This document shows positions 1-9,030 of a stretch of DNA of 64,000 nt, one piece after another. How positions within the stretch are numbered: the stretch's first letter is position 1; each line of letters begins with the position of its first letter. The translations under genes were made by a program, and so were the position numbers. The stretch comes from Brasenia schreberi (Eukaryota; Streptophyta; Magnoliopsida; Nymphaeales; Cabombaceae), in NCBI GenBank assembly GCA_036023115.1, contig JAYKKT010000079.1:9437001-9501000 (forward strand), in the 5' to 3' direction. Under the pieces are notes generated by a model. It saw nothing but the letters and a program-made list of their open reading frames with translations. It did no database searches and was not told the DNA's origin.

Positions 1-2117
1 CGATCCTTCTTTCAAGAAGTTTCAAAGGAGTTCGATTTTTCAAAATCTTTTTGAAAAAGGATTTTAACATAAACCCTTTTGAATATTCGGGCATTTTCAG
101 GGTTTTGCTAATTTCTACCCACAATATCAACAGATTTTTCAAATTTTCTTGCCCTTTTGAAGACATGGGGACATTCCTAGTCAGGTTTGCCCACCTCTTA
201 GGCTTTCTTCGGGGTGATATGATATGAATATGATGCATGCTATGCACTCCATGTGATTCAAAATGGAAATACACGATTTTATGCAAGAGTGAACATATGA
301 AATGTATCTCACAAATCATGAAGGAGATGCATTTTATGAAATTTGTTTCTTCATGGAAGGTGTCTAGGGGCTATATTTAAAAATGCCCCTAGCTTGAGGG
401 AAATTTTGCATGGCCACATGGTGAAGGGCCATGGCTTTTCAAAAGAATTTTTGGGATGGACGATGGTATGTTCATGTCCCTGCATTTCCACGATTTTCCT
501 AACATGATCATGCTACTTTTTGCTCAAGGATGGAAAACACAATCAACCCTAAGTGATCATCATGGCCATCGGGCTTTGATTTTGACATGGTCTCCATATT
601 TCATCGTGAGATTCATGTTCTTATCCAACACAATCAAGGTTTTCATATAAACCTGAAGTTTTGAAAATCTTTCTTTTCAAAGTATATGTAGGGTTAAATT
701 TTCGAAATTTTGATCCCTTTTGAGAAAGCAGTTTTGGGAAATCCTCCCTCTGTGTATGAAGATGGTTTTATACCAGCCCTTTTGATTGAAATATGTTTCC
801 TATACTTGATTTTGGTCAAGCAGGGTTTTTGGAATTCATTTTGAAAATTCATGCCTTCATGAGGCATTTGATCAAGTATGGGGAATGTGTCTCACAGAGG
901 CACTTCAGCCACACGATATAGGGCTTGTCCTTTATATTGAGTCTTGAGTTTTGAACTCATACTCTGTTGAATGGGGCTGCCATTTTGCCTACCTGTTGAG
1001 ATAGGATTTTAAAAATGAGTGCTTTAATGAACATCATTCCCCTTTCCATGACATGGGAGATGATGTCTCGAATTTTGAAAGCCTACAGCAAGGCTAAGCA
1101 TGATTTTTCTTTTGGCTTAGTGATTCCTGTCACATGCCAATAGAGTTTTCGAAATGTATGGCACATTTAGTATGAATAACATCTTCATTTGATCAAGTCA
1201 AGCAGACAATGCATGAATTGCAATGTATGGAAGGTTTTTATCAAAAAGAATTTTGAAAAGGCTTTTGTGAAATGCTAACCCTTTTCGAGATTCTCATTTC
1301 TTTTTGAAATTTGCCTTGAAGGTGTTGGATTTGATTCGTATGGAGACCTGTTTATGAAGGCTCGATACTTAGGGGGTCGACTTTCATTGCCCCTTTTGGT
1401 TTTACAAAATCCTGAATTCGAGTTCTAAGATGATGTCTAGACTTGATGCATATGAATGATTTCAGAGTGTGATGCATGATGCTTATGCACACATTACGGG
1501 TCAGGCTTGTTTCTAAAAATCCCCAATCTTTGCATAAGTCAAGGATCTTGCGAATTTCAAGAAGTTCGGAGGTTTTTTATTCCTCCTGGCTTTGGTGATT
1601 CTCGAGCTTTCCATTTTGAAAAAGCTCTAGACAAAAGGGTGTTCAAGATCAGCTTTTTGGATTTTTTTGGTTTTGAGGAGTTATATACAATTTTCGAAAA
1701 GCATTTTTACAATTTTCGAAAATGGACTTTGTACATGGCCAAAGGCTTTAAAACAAATTTCTTTTTGGGAATTTTCATTTTTCCAAATGTTTTTGACATT
1801 TTGTTTTGGGTTTTCAATTTTTTTGGTTTTTGGCAAATATCTGTTTTTTTTGGCTTTTTTCAAAAGGAGGGATCTTCCCATGAACCTACAAAGAAAACAT
1901 TCATGAATCAGACTCTAATCAATAGGTCTAAGACATGGGTTTTGGGTTTTAGAGGTTCTACAGGGCACCCTTGAGCCATATGGTCTTAGGTGGTGGCTCT
2001 GGGGGTATGGGTGGGCTGTAGCCCAATCCATACTTTTGTCGATTGGCCTGAGGTAGGATAGGTTCGAGCCTACCTTGGTTTTGGGTTCCCAGGCCCTAGT
2101 AGGGTTTATATCCCATA
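1..2117 (-). pseudogene. Vestigial pol (RT end, RNase H, integrase traces) of element A
   Basis: No open frame of useful length. The minus strand still tracks the pol of F: about 60-150 matches the integrase C-terminal end of F near 56970-57060, about 430-640 matches the integrase zinc-finger region near 57850-58020, and about 1340-1400 matches the RT end near 59400-59460. The YVDD palm region is missing. Element E shares extra sequence with A that F lacks, for example the stretch around 280-420, so the decay predates the split of A and E. A pyrimidine-AG acceptor match lies at 1886-1887. Confidence 0.65.
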
Positions 2118-3504
2118 TTAAGACTTCTTGTTTTTCAAAAAGTTTTTGTATAAATCATGGCCTTGGAACATGGAATTGTCCATGTCGGGGATATATACCC
2201 TTTTGGATTTTGGGATTTTGGATTCTGGGGTGATGGAAGACTTGGGCTTCCATGCAACCCTGGTTTGGGAGGTTTGTTTCTCAAAGTAAACCGTGCTTGG
2301 TCCTTTGAGAAGTTTTGGATATTTCGGGATGATTTTGTCTTCAAGGGAAACCGTGCTTGGTCCCTCGATAGACTTTGGATATTTTGGGGTGATGGAAGAC
2401 TTGTGCTTCCATACAACCCCGATCTGGGAGATTTTGTCCTCAAGGAAAGCCATGCTTGGTTCCTTGAGGAACTTTGGATATTGTAGGGTGATGGAAGACT
2501 TGAGCTTCCATACAACCTGTTTTTGGGAGAATTCTTCTTCGAGGGAAGACAAGCTTGCTCCCTCGATTTTTTTGACTTGCTCCCTAGGTTCAACTCGTGG
2601 TGCCCCTAGGGATGGATTTTTTTGTTTCAAAGCTCTAATCTTGGTTCTAGGGTACAAGACTAGGCTCGAAGAAGTGGGTTTTTCTATGGCAGGGTTATGA
2701 GCTCTTAAGATGTCGATGCATGCATTAGGGGTCTCCATGTCTACCATTTTTTCAACTTCTTTTTGTTTTTGTTTTTGAAATTCTTTTGGCTGGTGCAGGA
2801 TATTTGGCGCACCTTGAAAATTCTCTAACTTAGGCACATTTTGTGGGTTTGTGTGTGCAGAGGGGTTATCCAATGCATCTGATGACCCTATATGAAGAAG
2901 AGAGTTTTGAGGAGGATAGGTTTCAGGCATACCTCTTTGTGGTTTGTCTACCTTTTCATGGTGAGAGCAGGCCGTTTTCCCGGGTAACTTTTTTTTGAGC
3001 CCCCGTGGCTTCACGAGGCGTTCCTTTTCGAAACCTACCTGTTTTTCACTCTCGTCTCTTTGTGGGGTGTGGGTTTTATGTCCTACTGTGTGTGTGTGCC
3101 TAGACTTAGGTTTTTCACTTGAATTTTTCAAAATTTCAAAATTTTGTTTTTCAAATTTTGTCTTTTTGCAAATTTTCAAGATTTTTTTTATTTTTTGAAA
3201 CAAAAACATCTTTTTCAGATTTTTCTTTGGATTTTTCAAAATTTAGAAATGTGGGAGTGGATGGCTCGCCCCTTTCTTGGGTTTGGCCTTTTACCTTACA
3301 TCCTTCATTGAGTTTAAGATCGGTTTTCTTTTCACGATCTTTATGTGCCCTAGAAGAGCTGCTATGGGATCGATGGGCTTTTAAAGCATTCATCTTTTGA
3401 AACATTTTTTGAATATCATCGAGCTCTCTTTGGGCTTTATCTATTTTCAAAGTCTTTCTTAGTATCTTTTCATCCCTTTTCTTGCAATTTTCCAAAGTAT
3501 GCAT
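2118..3504 (-). pseudogene. Lys/Ser/His-rich non-autonomous ORF of element A (frameshifted)
   Basis: Two overlapping frames, 3151-3504 (117 codons) and 2118-3239 (373 codons), together align with the single ORF of element B and the two-part ORF of element E, so a frameshift lies near 3160-3240. The N-terminal part resembles the Gag N-terminus of F weakly (a KIDALSQEAE-like segment in E). The middle is Lys, Ser, Pro and His rich with segments such as HTPQRDESEKQVGFEKERL. The C-terminal end carries the DMDNSMFQGHDLY segment that in F lies between protease and RT. There is no capsid, zinc knuckle or protease. Function unknown; a non-autonomous element protein or a former spacer peptide is likely. 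Confidence 0.6.
2225..2540 (-). repeat. Tandem coding repeat in the A ORF
   Basis: Three copies of a block containing GATGGAAGACTTG (plus strand) start near 2230, 2388 and 2487, with a partial copy between the first two. The encoded peptide repeats a VVWKHKSSITPKYPK-like unit of about 33 residues. E has a single unit at the matching place, and F has none. Confidence 0.75.
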
Positions 3505-3581
3505 GATTTTTCTTTTTGGAAAACACTTTTTTTTTCAAAAATTTGAGTGTAACTTTTGTTTGAAGTCTACTTAAGTCCTGG

Positions 3582-3599
3582 GTTCCACCGGGCGTGCCA
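3582..3599 (-). other. Primer-binding-site-like sequence of element A
   Basis: On the minus strand this is TGGCACGCCCGGTGGAAC, four bases from the LTR edge. Seventeen of 18 bases match the other elements here (C, inner LTR2 element, B), which have TGGCACGCCCGGTGGGAC or one change from it. Starting with TGG fits pairing to a tRNA CCA end. I could not assign the tRNA. Confidence 0.7.
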
Positions 3600-3603
3600 A
3601 ATC

Positions 3604-4165
3604 TGTAGACACCGAAAATTCTCACTTCGGGTTCTTAGGCCTTAAATGAACCTTTTCGAATCTACGTCGCTTTTAGAGGGCATGCCAGCTAGCTTTCTCA
3701 AACTAGCAAAGTAAGTTTTGAAAATATGTGGCGACTGTGGACAAGTGGGATCTTTTCGTCGTAGACCATCTTGAACTGATGCTCAAGGGTCAGTTTGTAT
3801 CCTTAGGAAAACTCGATTTTGAACAAATACGAGCTTTTTGAAAGTATGAAAGTGTTTGATCAATTGGTTTTTGTCAAATTACAGATTTTATTCATGGGAT
3901 TTACACGTTCCTATGTCTTTGGGTTTTTGCCAATTTAGGCGTGTAGTTGTGTGCATCAAGTGCTCGATTTTGGCAAGTTCTACACGATTTTGCTCAGGAT
4001 GGTTTGATGCAAGTATGCTCCCTATCTCGAGTGTGGCGTATATACAATGCAACTCACACAACTTGAAGGGAAAACTCAAAATTTAAAGACATAGCAGAAG
4101 GGAAAACCCAAATTGAATGCAACTCACATGACTTGAATGTAAATTGCAGAAATTTAAATATATCT
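3604..4165 (-). repeat. Truncated 5' LTR of element A (U5 end)
   Basis: Begins (plus strand) TGTAGACACC next to the primer-binding site and carries the U5 hairpin region and the ATG-rich tract seen in B. It stops at 4163-4166, where the sequence switches to the 3' internal region of plus-oriented element P. The switch lies in a CTA shared by both parents, consistent with illegitimate joining. Confidence 0.75.
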
Positions 4166-4615
4166 AGATAAGCGAGTGTTAAGACTCAAACAAGGGCAAG
4201 CACGAAGAGCTCGAGATCCTTAGGATCGAGACTCAAGACAGTTGTCCCTTTTGTAAATAGCTTTTGTAAATAAGTTTTGAAAACCGAACATCGAACAGCA
4301 TAGGATTTGCTCACTTGGAGCAATAGACCTTGTAAGTCTCTAGAGTTCGACCACATCTGGTCTCTGGGAGGTCGCCACTCTTGGCACCACACCCATGTCA
4401 TTTGCATTCCACGCATGGTACTTGCATGAACATGATCCCATTTAGGACCAGATTCCATAAGTAAACCCTTTGGCATGATATCTCCTCCTACCAGAGTTTG
4501 TAAAATTGAGATTTTGCTAAAATGGGACGATCCCATATTCTTCGTGGCTAGTTCTAGGGAAACATTAAAAGGGGTGTTTGTCATCTTTGCCCTTATCCAA
4601 ATCGATTTGGACAAG

Positions 4616-4631
4616 GCCAAAGAGGGGCATC
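4616..4631 (+). other. Polypurine tract of element P
   Basis: GCCAAAGAGGGGCATC directly abuts the LTR start. The same sequence, or a one-base variant, abuts the 3' LTR of C, N, E and F, so this is the plus-strand priming site. Confidence 0.85.
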
Positions 4632-5459
4632 TGTAAACACCCCGAAATCCCACGAATTTCTCAAATTCATCTGGTTTTGCAAAAGCAGCCCCAAAGGGCC
4701 ATTTTTGAGTCTGGAAACCCAGGAGCCTTCCAGACAACCCTGTACATATGTTTTAAACTATATCTTTCAAAAACATACGATATGGCTTTTGAAAACCCTT
4801 TTAAAACATGTTTTGAAACCCCGAAGTGGCTTGGCCCGATCAAGACAGGACCAGGAGAGCCAAGAAGAGCCCGGAACCGGAGCACTTGTCGAGCCCGACG
4901 CAGCAACTCTTGTATCTGATTCACACCCCAGGATCTCGAACGTCCAAGACCCTGTTCTTATCAAAATAGCATTTGAAGTCATCTCCGGAAGGCAGAAACG
5001 GAGGCGGACGACTATGTTGGCGAAGACCCAACGCAGACGGAGTACTGATGCTGTCAGGCCCCGCACGAATCGTCCGTTTCGAACCCAGCTCGAAGGAGTC
5101 AGAGTTCAGTTTGGATTGGATCTGGACCATATATATCCAGATTCCAATCCAAACCCATATGTGGACTTGGATTTGGATTTGGATCCAGAGATCCAATCCA
5201 ATATCCATATCCATGGCCCACATCACCTTCTCATAAAATGGAGGTGGGGCCCACTTGAGTTTCACGTGGGATATTGGGCATGAGAGAGAGTGGGGTTGAA
5301 AAATATCAAGAGTGTTGTATTAAGCTTGACTTGTGTGTCAAGTTTGGGTTAATCATGTGGGTTAGCCTAATTGAGTGGGTTTAAGCTTGTAATTAGCTAA
5401 AACCTAACCTAGGGCTGCACCAACATGGGGTGATCAAGGTCTATGAGCCATGCTAAGGG

Positions 5460-5830
5460 AGCTCCCTCACCTAAACCTAACCCAAAATGCCTAATCCTAG
5501 CCTAAACCCCTAATCCCCCCCTAATCTGAACTTAATCACCTAACCCACTTCCCTAATCCCGGCCTAATCCCAACCTAATCACCTAACCCACTTTCCTAAT
5601 CCTTCCCTAAACCTAGATTAATTTCCCTAATCCTAGCCTAAACCTAGCCTAATCACCTAACCTAGCTCACTAAACCTCACCCTAAAACCCAACCACCTAA
5701 CCTAGCCCTAAACCCCTAAACCACCCTTAGCCCACGATTTACCCAAACCCCTAGTTTTAAAATATCTTTCCCAACCCCTTCCAGCCCACCTTATCTACAT
5801 ACCACCCTACCTAAACCACCTAACCACTAC
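5460..5830 (+). repeat. Telomere-like CCTAA-rich tract in the LTR
   Basis: Degenerate repeats of CCTAATCC, CCTAACC and CCCTAAACC fill about 370 bp between the U3 inverted repeat and the TATA-like box. Similar tracts occur at about 13255-13600, 29090-29345, 33560-33850, 41580-41870 and 47490-47770, and in reverse at 32040-32340 and 54680-54960. Confidence 0.8.
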
Positions 5831-5864
5831 CCACAGCCCAGCCCTAACCGACCTACCCATCCCC

Positions 5865-5872
5865 TATTTAAG
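5865..5872 (+). promoter_or_regulatory. TATA-like box of P LTR
   Basis: TATTTAAG followed within 20 bp by a C run and GGGCGGGTTTT. Position matches TATATAAA in the S1, LTR1 and LTR3 copies, so this is the likely core promoter marking the U3/R boundary. Confidence 0.6.
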
Positions 5873-6581
5873 CCCCCCTCCTTGTGGGCGGGTTTTCCAA
5901 GTGGGAACCACCATTCCACCCAGCCGGGCCCTCTCCTTCTCCCATCTCTCACCCAGCCGGGACCACTCCACAACAGCTCCACCTGCTCCACCAGCCACCA
6001 CCTGCACCGCCACCTTCCCTCTTCCCTCCACCACCACCATCCCTCAGCCGGACGCCACCACCTCCACCCAACCGAACCAGCCAACAGTCACCTGCCCGCC
6101 TGCTTCCCATTTCATCCGCCACCTCTCCCCATTCGGTAAGTGCCCCAAACTCCCTCAAAGCCCCTCTCTTCCACCTCTCCACTCTTGGCCACCCATCCTA
6201 CCTTCATCTCAGCCCCCTTGCCACCACCATTTTAACCTAGCCGAACCTAGTATAACCCAAGCTGCCGGCCACTACCTAGCCATCATCTCCCATTCGGCCT
6301 TCCCCTACGTGTCCCATTCGGCCTTTCCCACCAGCTCACCTTTTAGGTCCAGTTTCCCTAAACTCAAAACTCCCTAGTGACCCTAAGAACCCACTCATTC
6401 AGCCCCTTTAAACCCCCTACTTTGAGGCGCCATCTACTTGCCACCGGCCACCTCCGAGGCGCCTATCCCGCGCCCCACTTGTAGCCGGCCAGCACCTTTG
6501 ATCACCTACCTTCGCGGAGCTCCCGTTTGCAGCCCAAAGCCAAGTCCACGCCCAAGCAAGACCTCTACGGACCAGCTACTC

Positions 6582-6587
6582 GTAAGT
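6582..6587 (+). promoter_or_regulatory. Conserved GTAAGT splice-donor match in P LTR
   Basis: GTAAGT follows ACCAGCTACTC. The same hexamer occurs at the equivalent place in S1 (30333), LTR1 (34840), LTR2 (42693) and LTR3 (48784), and on the minus strand in F (53846-53851), N (27625-27630), B (10023-10028) and both E LTRs. Only G has lost it (ATAAGT). Confidence 0.55.
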
Positions 6588-6810
6588 GTCTAAACTCGGT
6601 CCTTAGTTGTATACTTGCTTGAGATTCAATTTGATACGGGGTTGTAATAACGGAGCATAGTCTCCCCCCGCTTGTAATAACGTGGCTTGGCACAACCACA
6701 CACGTGCACTCTCTTAGTCGTGCACGATTTTGAACACACACGGGCCTAATCAGCCCCTAATATATAAGTGTACATATACTTTCATTTTCGAAGGGTTTTT
6801 GTTTAAGTTG

Positions 6811-7440
6811 GGTGCGTTGTCTTTCAATTCAAGCACTCTCACACACATTGAGCTTTCGCTCTTATTTGAAAGACCCAAGTAAGGGCCGACCTATACTATT
6901 TGGGTTTCATTTCATGTCGTGTGAGTAAGTCTTTCAATTCAAGCACTCTCACACACATTGAGCTTTCGCTCTTATTTGAAAGACCCAAGTAAGGGCCGAC
7001 CTATACTATTTGGGTTTCATTTCATGTCGTGTGAGTAAGTCTTTCAATTCAAGCACTCTCACACACATTGAGCTTTCGCTCTTATTTGAAAGACCCAAGT
7101 AAGGGCCGACCTATACTATTTGGGTTTCATTTCATGTCGTGTGAGTAAGTCTTTCAATTCAAGCACTTTCAAACACATTGAGCCTTCGCTCTTACTCCCA
7201 AGACCTTAGTAAAGGCCTTATTGCAGTTATATTTGGGTTTCATTTATGTCGTGTGGGTAGTCTTTCAATTCAAGCACTCTCACACACATTGAGCCTTCGC
7301 TCTTATTCCCAAGACCTTAGTCAAGGCCATACTGCAATTTATATTTGGGTTTAATTTCATGTCGTGTGTGTAAGTCTTTCAATTCAAGCACGCACCCACA
7401 TTGAGCCTTCGCTCTTATTTGTAAGACCCGAGTAAGGGCT
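6811..7440 (+). repeat. Six ~110-bp tandem repeats in P LTR
   Basis: The phrase CTTTCAATTCAAGCAC recurs at 6821, 6931, 7041, 7151, 7262 and 7376. The first three units are almost identical, which points to recent expansion. Each unit contains CATTGAGC and a short GAGC/GCTC dyad around TTTC or CTTC. Confidence 0.9.
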
Positions 7441-7828
7441 CATATACATAAGATATATACATATTTCCCTTCGGTTATTTCCCTTCGATTATTTCCCTTC
7501 GGTTATTTCCCTTTTGTTATTTCCCCTTCAGCATTGTCTTTACATTTCGGGTTTTCCCTTTGGAGTAGCGTGAGTTTGCATTGCATCTACGCCATACCAC
7601 GAGGTAGGATGCATATTGCATCAAAGCAAGCCCCGCTCGAATTCGCCCATGTAGTGGAGTGTTCATAACACACAAACTAGGTGGCCCGAAAAGGGATAAA
7701 AGAAAAGACTTAGGCACGTGCAAATCCACGTGATCTAAAATATGCAATTGCATCTTAAAGACCCGAAATAGACACCTCGAACCGCTTCGTGGACTTTCTC
7801 TCCAAAACTCGATTTTTGCAAAAGCGTA

Positions 7829-7864
7829 CAGACTGACCCTTACGCATCGGTGCAAGAAGGTCTG
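7829..7864 (+). other. U5 hairpin HP1 of P LTR
   Basis: CAGAC pairs with GTCTG, enclosing an inner stem-loop (here CTTACGCATCGGTGCAAG, in other copies CTTGCGCATCGGTGCAAG). Equivalent hairpins with matching base changes occur in all LTR families in the window. Confidence 0.65.
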
Positions 7865-7927
7865 CGACGACAAGAGCTTACTTGCTCACAGTCGCCACGT
7901 TTAGAAGTCAGTGATAAAAATATCTTC

Positions 7928-7947
7928 GCTAGCTTAAGTAAGCTAGC
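7928..7947 (+). other. U5 hairpin HP2 of P LTR
   Basis: GCTAGCTTAAGTAAGCTAGC is a perfect 9-bp inverted repeat with a 2-nt centre, about 100 bp before the LTR end. E keeps the stem with a different sequence (GCTAGTT and AACTAGC). Confidence 0.65.
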
Positions 7948-8046
7948 TGGCACGCCCTATTTGTATACATAGGCCTTAGACGCACGGGAAGATCCACTCC
8001 AAGCCCCCGGAAGGGACGAAGAGGCGGGGATTTTCGCGCGTCTACA

Positions 8047-8827
8047 GGTACAAGACTAGGCTCGAAGAAGTGGGTTTTTCTGTGGCAGTGTTATGAGCTC
8101 CTAAGATGTCAATGCATGCATTAGGGGTCTCCATGTCTACCATTTTTTCAACTTCTTTTTGTTTTTGTTTTTGAAATTCTTTTGGCTGGTGCAGGATATT
8201 TGGTGCACCTTGAAAATTCTCTAACTTAGGCACATTTTGTGGGTTTGTGTGTGCAGAGGGGTTATCCAATGCATCTGATGACCCTATATGAAGAAGAGAG
8301 TTTTTAGGAGGATGGTTTTCAGGCATACCTCTTTGTGACTTGTCTACCTTTTCAGGGTGAGAGCAGGCCATTTTCTCGGGTAACTCTGTTTTGAGCCCCC
8401 GGGGTTTCACGAGGCGTTCCTTTTCGAAACCTACTTGTTTTTCGCTCTCGTCTCTTTGTGGGGTGTGGATTTTGTTTTCCACTTTGTGTGTGTGCCTAGA
8501 TTTAGGAACTTCACTTGAATTTTTTGAAATTTCAAAGTTTGATTTTTCAATTTTTTTGTTTTTTTCAAAGTTTTCAAGATTTTTTTGATTTTTTGAAACA
8601 AAAACAACTTTTTTTGAATTTTCTTTGGAATTTTCGAATTTTGGATTTGTGGGAGTGGAAGTCTCGCCCTTTTCTAGGGTTTGTCCTTTTACCTCAATTC
8701 CTTCGTCGATTTTGAATTTGGTTTTCTTTTCACAATCTTTGTGCGCCCGAGAAGAGCTACTATGGGTTTTAAGCTCCTTGCTTAAAACATCCATTTTTTT
8801 GAAAGTTGCCCATATATTAGTTAGCAT
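8047..8827 (-). pseudogene. Lys/Ser/His-rich non-autonomous ORF of element B (3' truncated)
   Basis: About 260 codons open without interruption from 8827, ending where the P LTR begins. It is the cleanest copy of this protein type in the window. Features: KxxK-rich N-terminal half; SRHTHKVENKIHTPQRDESE segment; KPRGLK; GMPENHPPKNSLLHIGSSDA; FQGAPNILHQPKEFQKQKQK; and SSSLVLYL at the break. No transmembrane segment, zinc knuckle, or protease, RT or integrase motif is visible. Upstream of the nominal start the frame may continue towards the primer-binding site, so the true start is uncertain. Function unknown. Confidence 0.6.
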
Positions 8828-9008
8828 TTCTCATTCTTTGGCTGTTTTGAAAACCTCTTCTGATTTACTCGACGAGGATTTTGGTTTTTGCTCTATTTTC
8901 TACAACTTTTCTAAGTATGCACAATTTTTTGGAAAATACCCCTTCTTTCTTTCTTTTTTTCGAAAATTTGAGTGTAACTTGTTTGTTTGAAGTCTACTTA
9001 AGTCCCGG

Positions 9009-9026
9009 GTCCCACCGGGCGTGCCA
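9009..9026 (-). other. Primer-binding-site-like sequence of element B
   Basis: Minus strand TGGCACGCCCGGTGGGAC, four bases inside the LTR edge at 9031. It is identical to that of the inner element at 44033-44050. Confidence 0.75.
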
Positions 9027-9030
9027 AATC

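Larger units (their letters stand above)
1..4165 (-). mobile_element. Element A: diverged non-autonomous Tat-like LTR element, truncated
   Basis: Read on the minus strand this is a 5' LTR piece (3604-4165), a primer-binding-site-like sequence (3582-3599), a Lys/Ser-rich ORF (2118-3504) and a decayed pol (1-2117) running off the left edge. It aligns by eye with element E in order and content, and its 3' half also matches element F more weakly. The LTR is cut at 4163-4166, where it meets plus-oriented element P across a shared CTA. No capsid, zinc knuckle, protease or RT palm is present, so it could only have moved with proteins from another element. Confidence 0.8.
4164..8046 (+). mobile_element. 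Element P: 3' end of a Tat-like element (3' UTR, PPT, 3' LTR)
   Basis: Only the last about 470 bp of the internal region and a full 3' LTR remain. The internal part matches the 3' untranslated region of the inner element at 46090-46648 and the reverse of F at 55790-56230. Right of the LTR comes GGTAC and then the internal sequence of element B. This suggests P once inserted into B with a GGTAC duplication and later lost its 5' part, together with part of B, when it was joined to A. Confidence 0.8.
4632..8046 (+). repeat. 3' LTR of element P (3415 bp)
   Basis: Runs from TGTAAACACC to GCGTCTACA. Parts in order: an inverted repeat with a central ATATATA (5110-5153), a CCTAA-rich telomere-like tract (5460-5830), a TATA-like box (5865), a C-rich segment (5880-6560), a GTAAGT donor match (6582), paired TTGTAATAACG motifs (about 6640-6690), six repeats of about 110 bp (6811-7440), short TTATTTCCCTTCGG repeats, and two U5 hairpins (7829-7864 and 7928-7947). 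Long open frames in the C-rich part are compositional. Confidence 0.9.

Noticed and set aside
4973..5283. Frames containing ILDLDLDPEIQ-like Asp/Leu repeats, seen in every long LTR
   Set aside because: They are translations of the U3 GGATTTGGA repeat words and occur in frames on both strands.
5882..6377. Long Pro/Ser/Thr-rich open frames in LTR C-rich segments, repeated in other LTR copies and on the opposite strand
   Set aside because: They overlap in several frames, change frame between copies and come from biased CCACC composition. No conserved protein is visible.
6811..7440. Regular tandem repeats considered as a CRISPR array
   Set aside because: Repeats are contiguous with no unique spacers, lie within a plant LTR and have no cas genes nearby.
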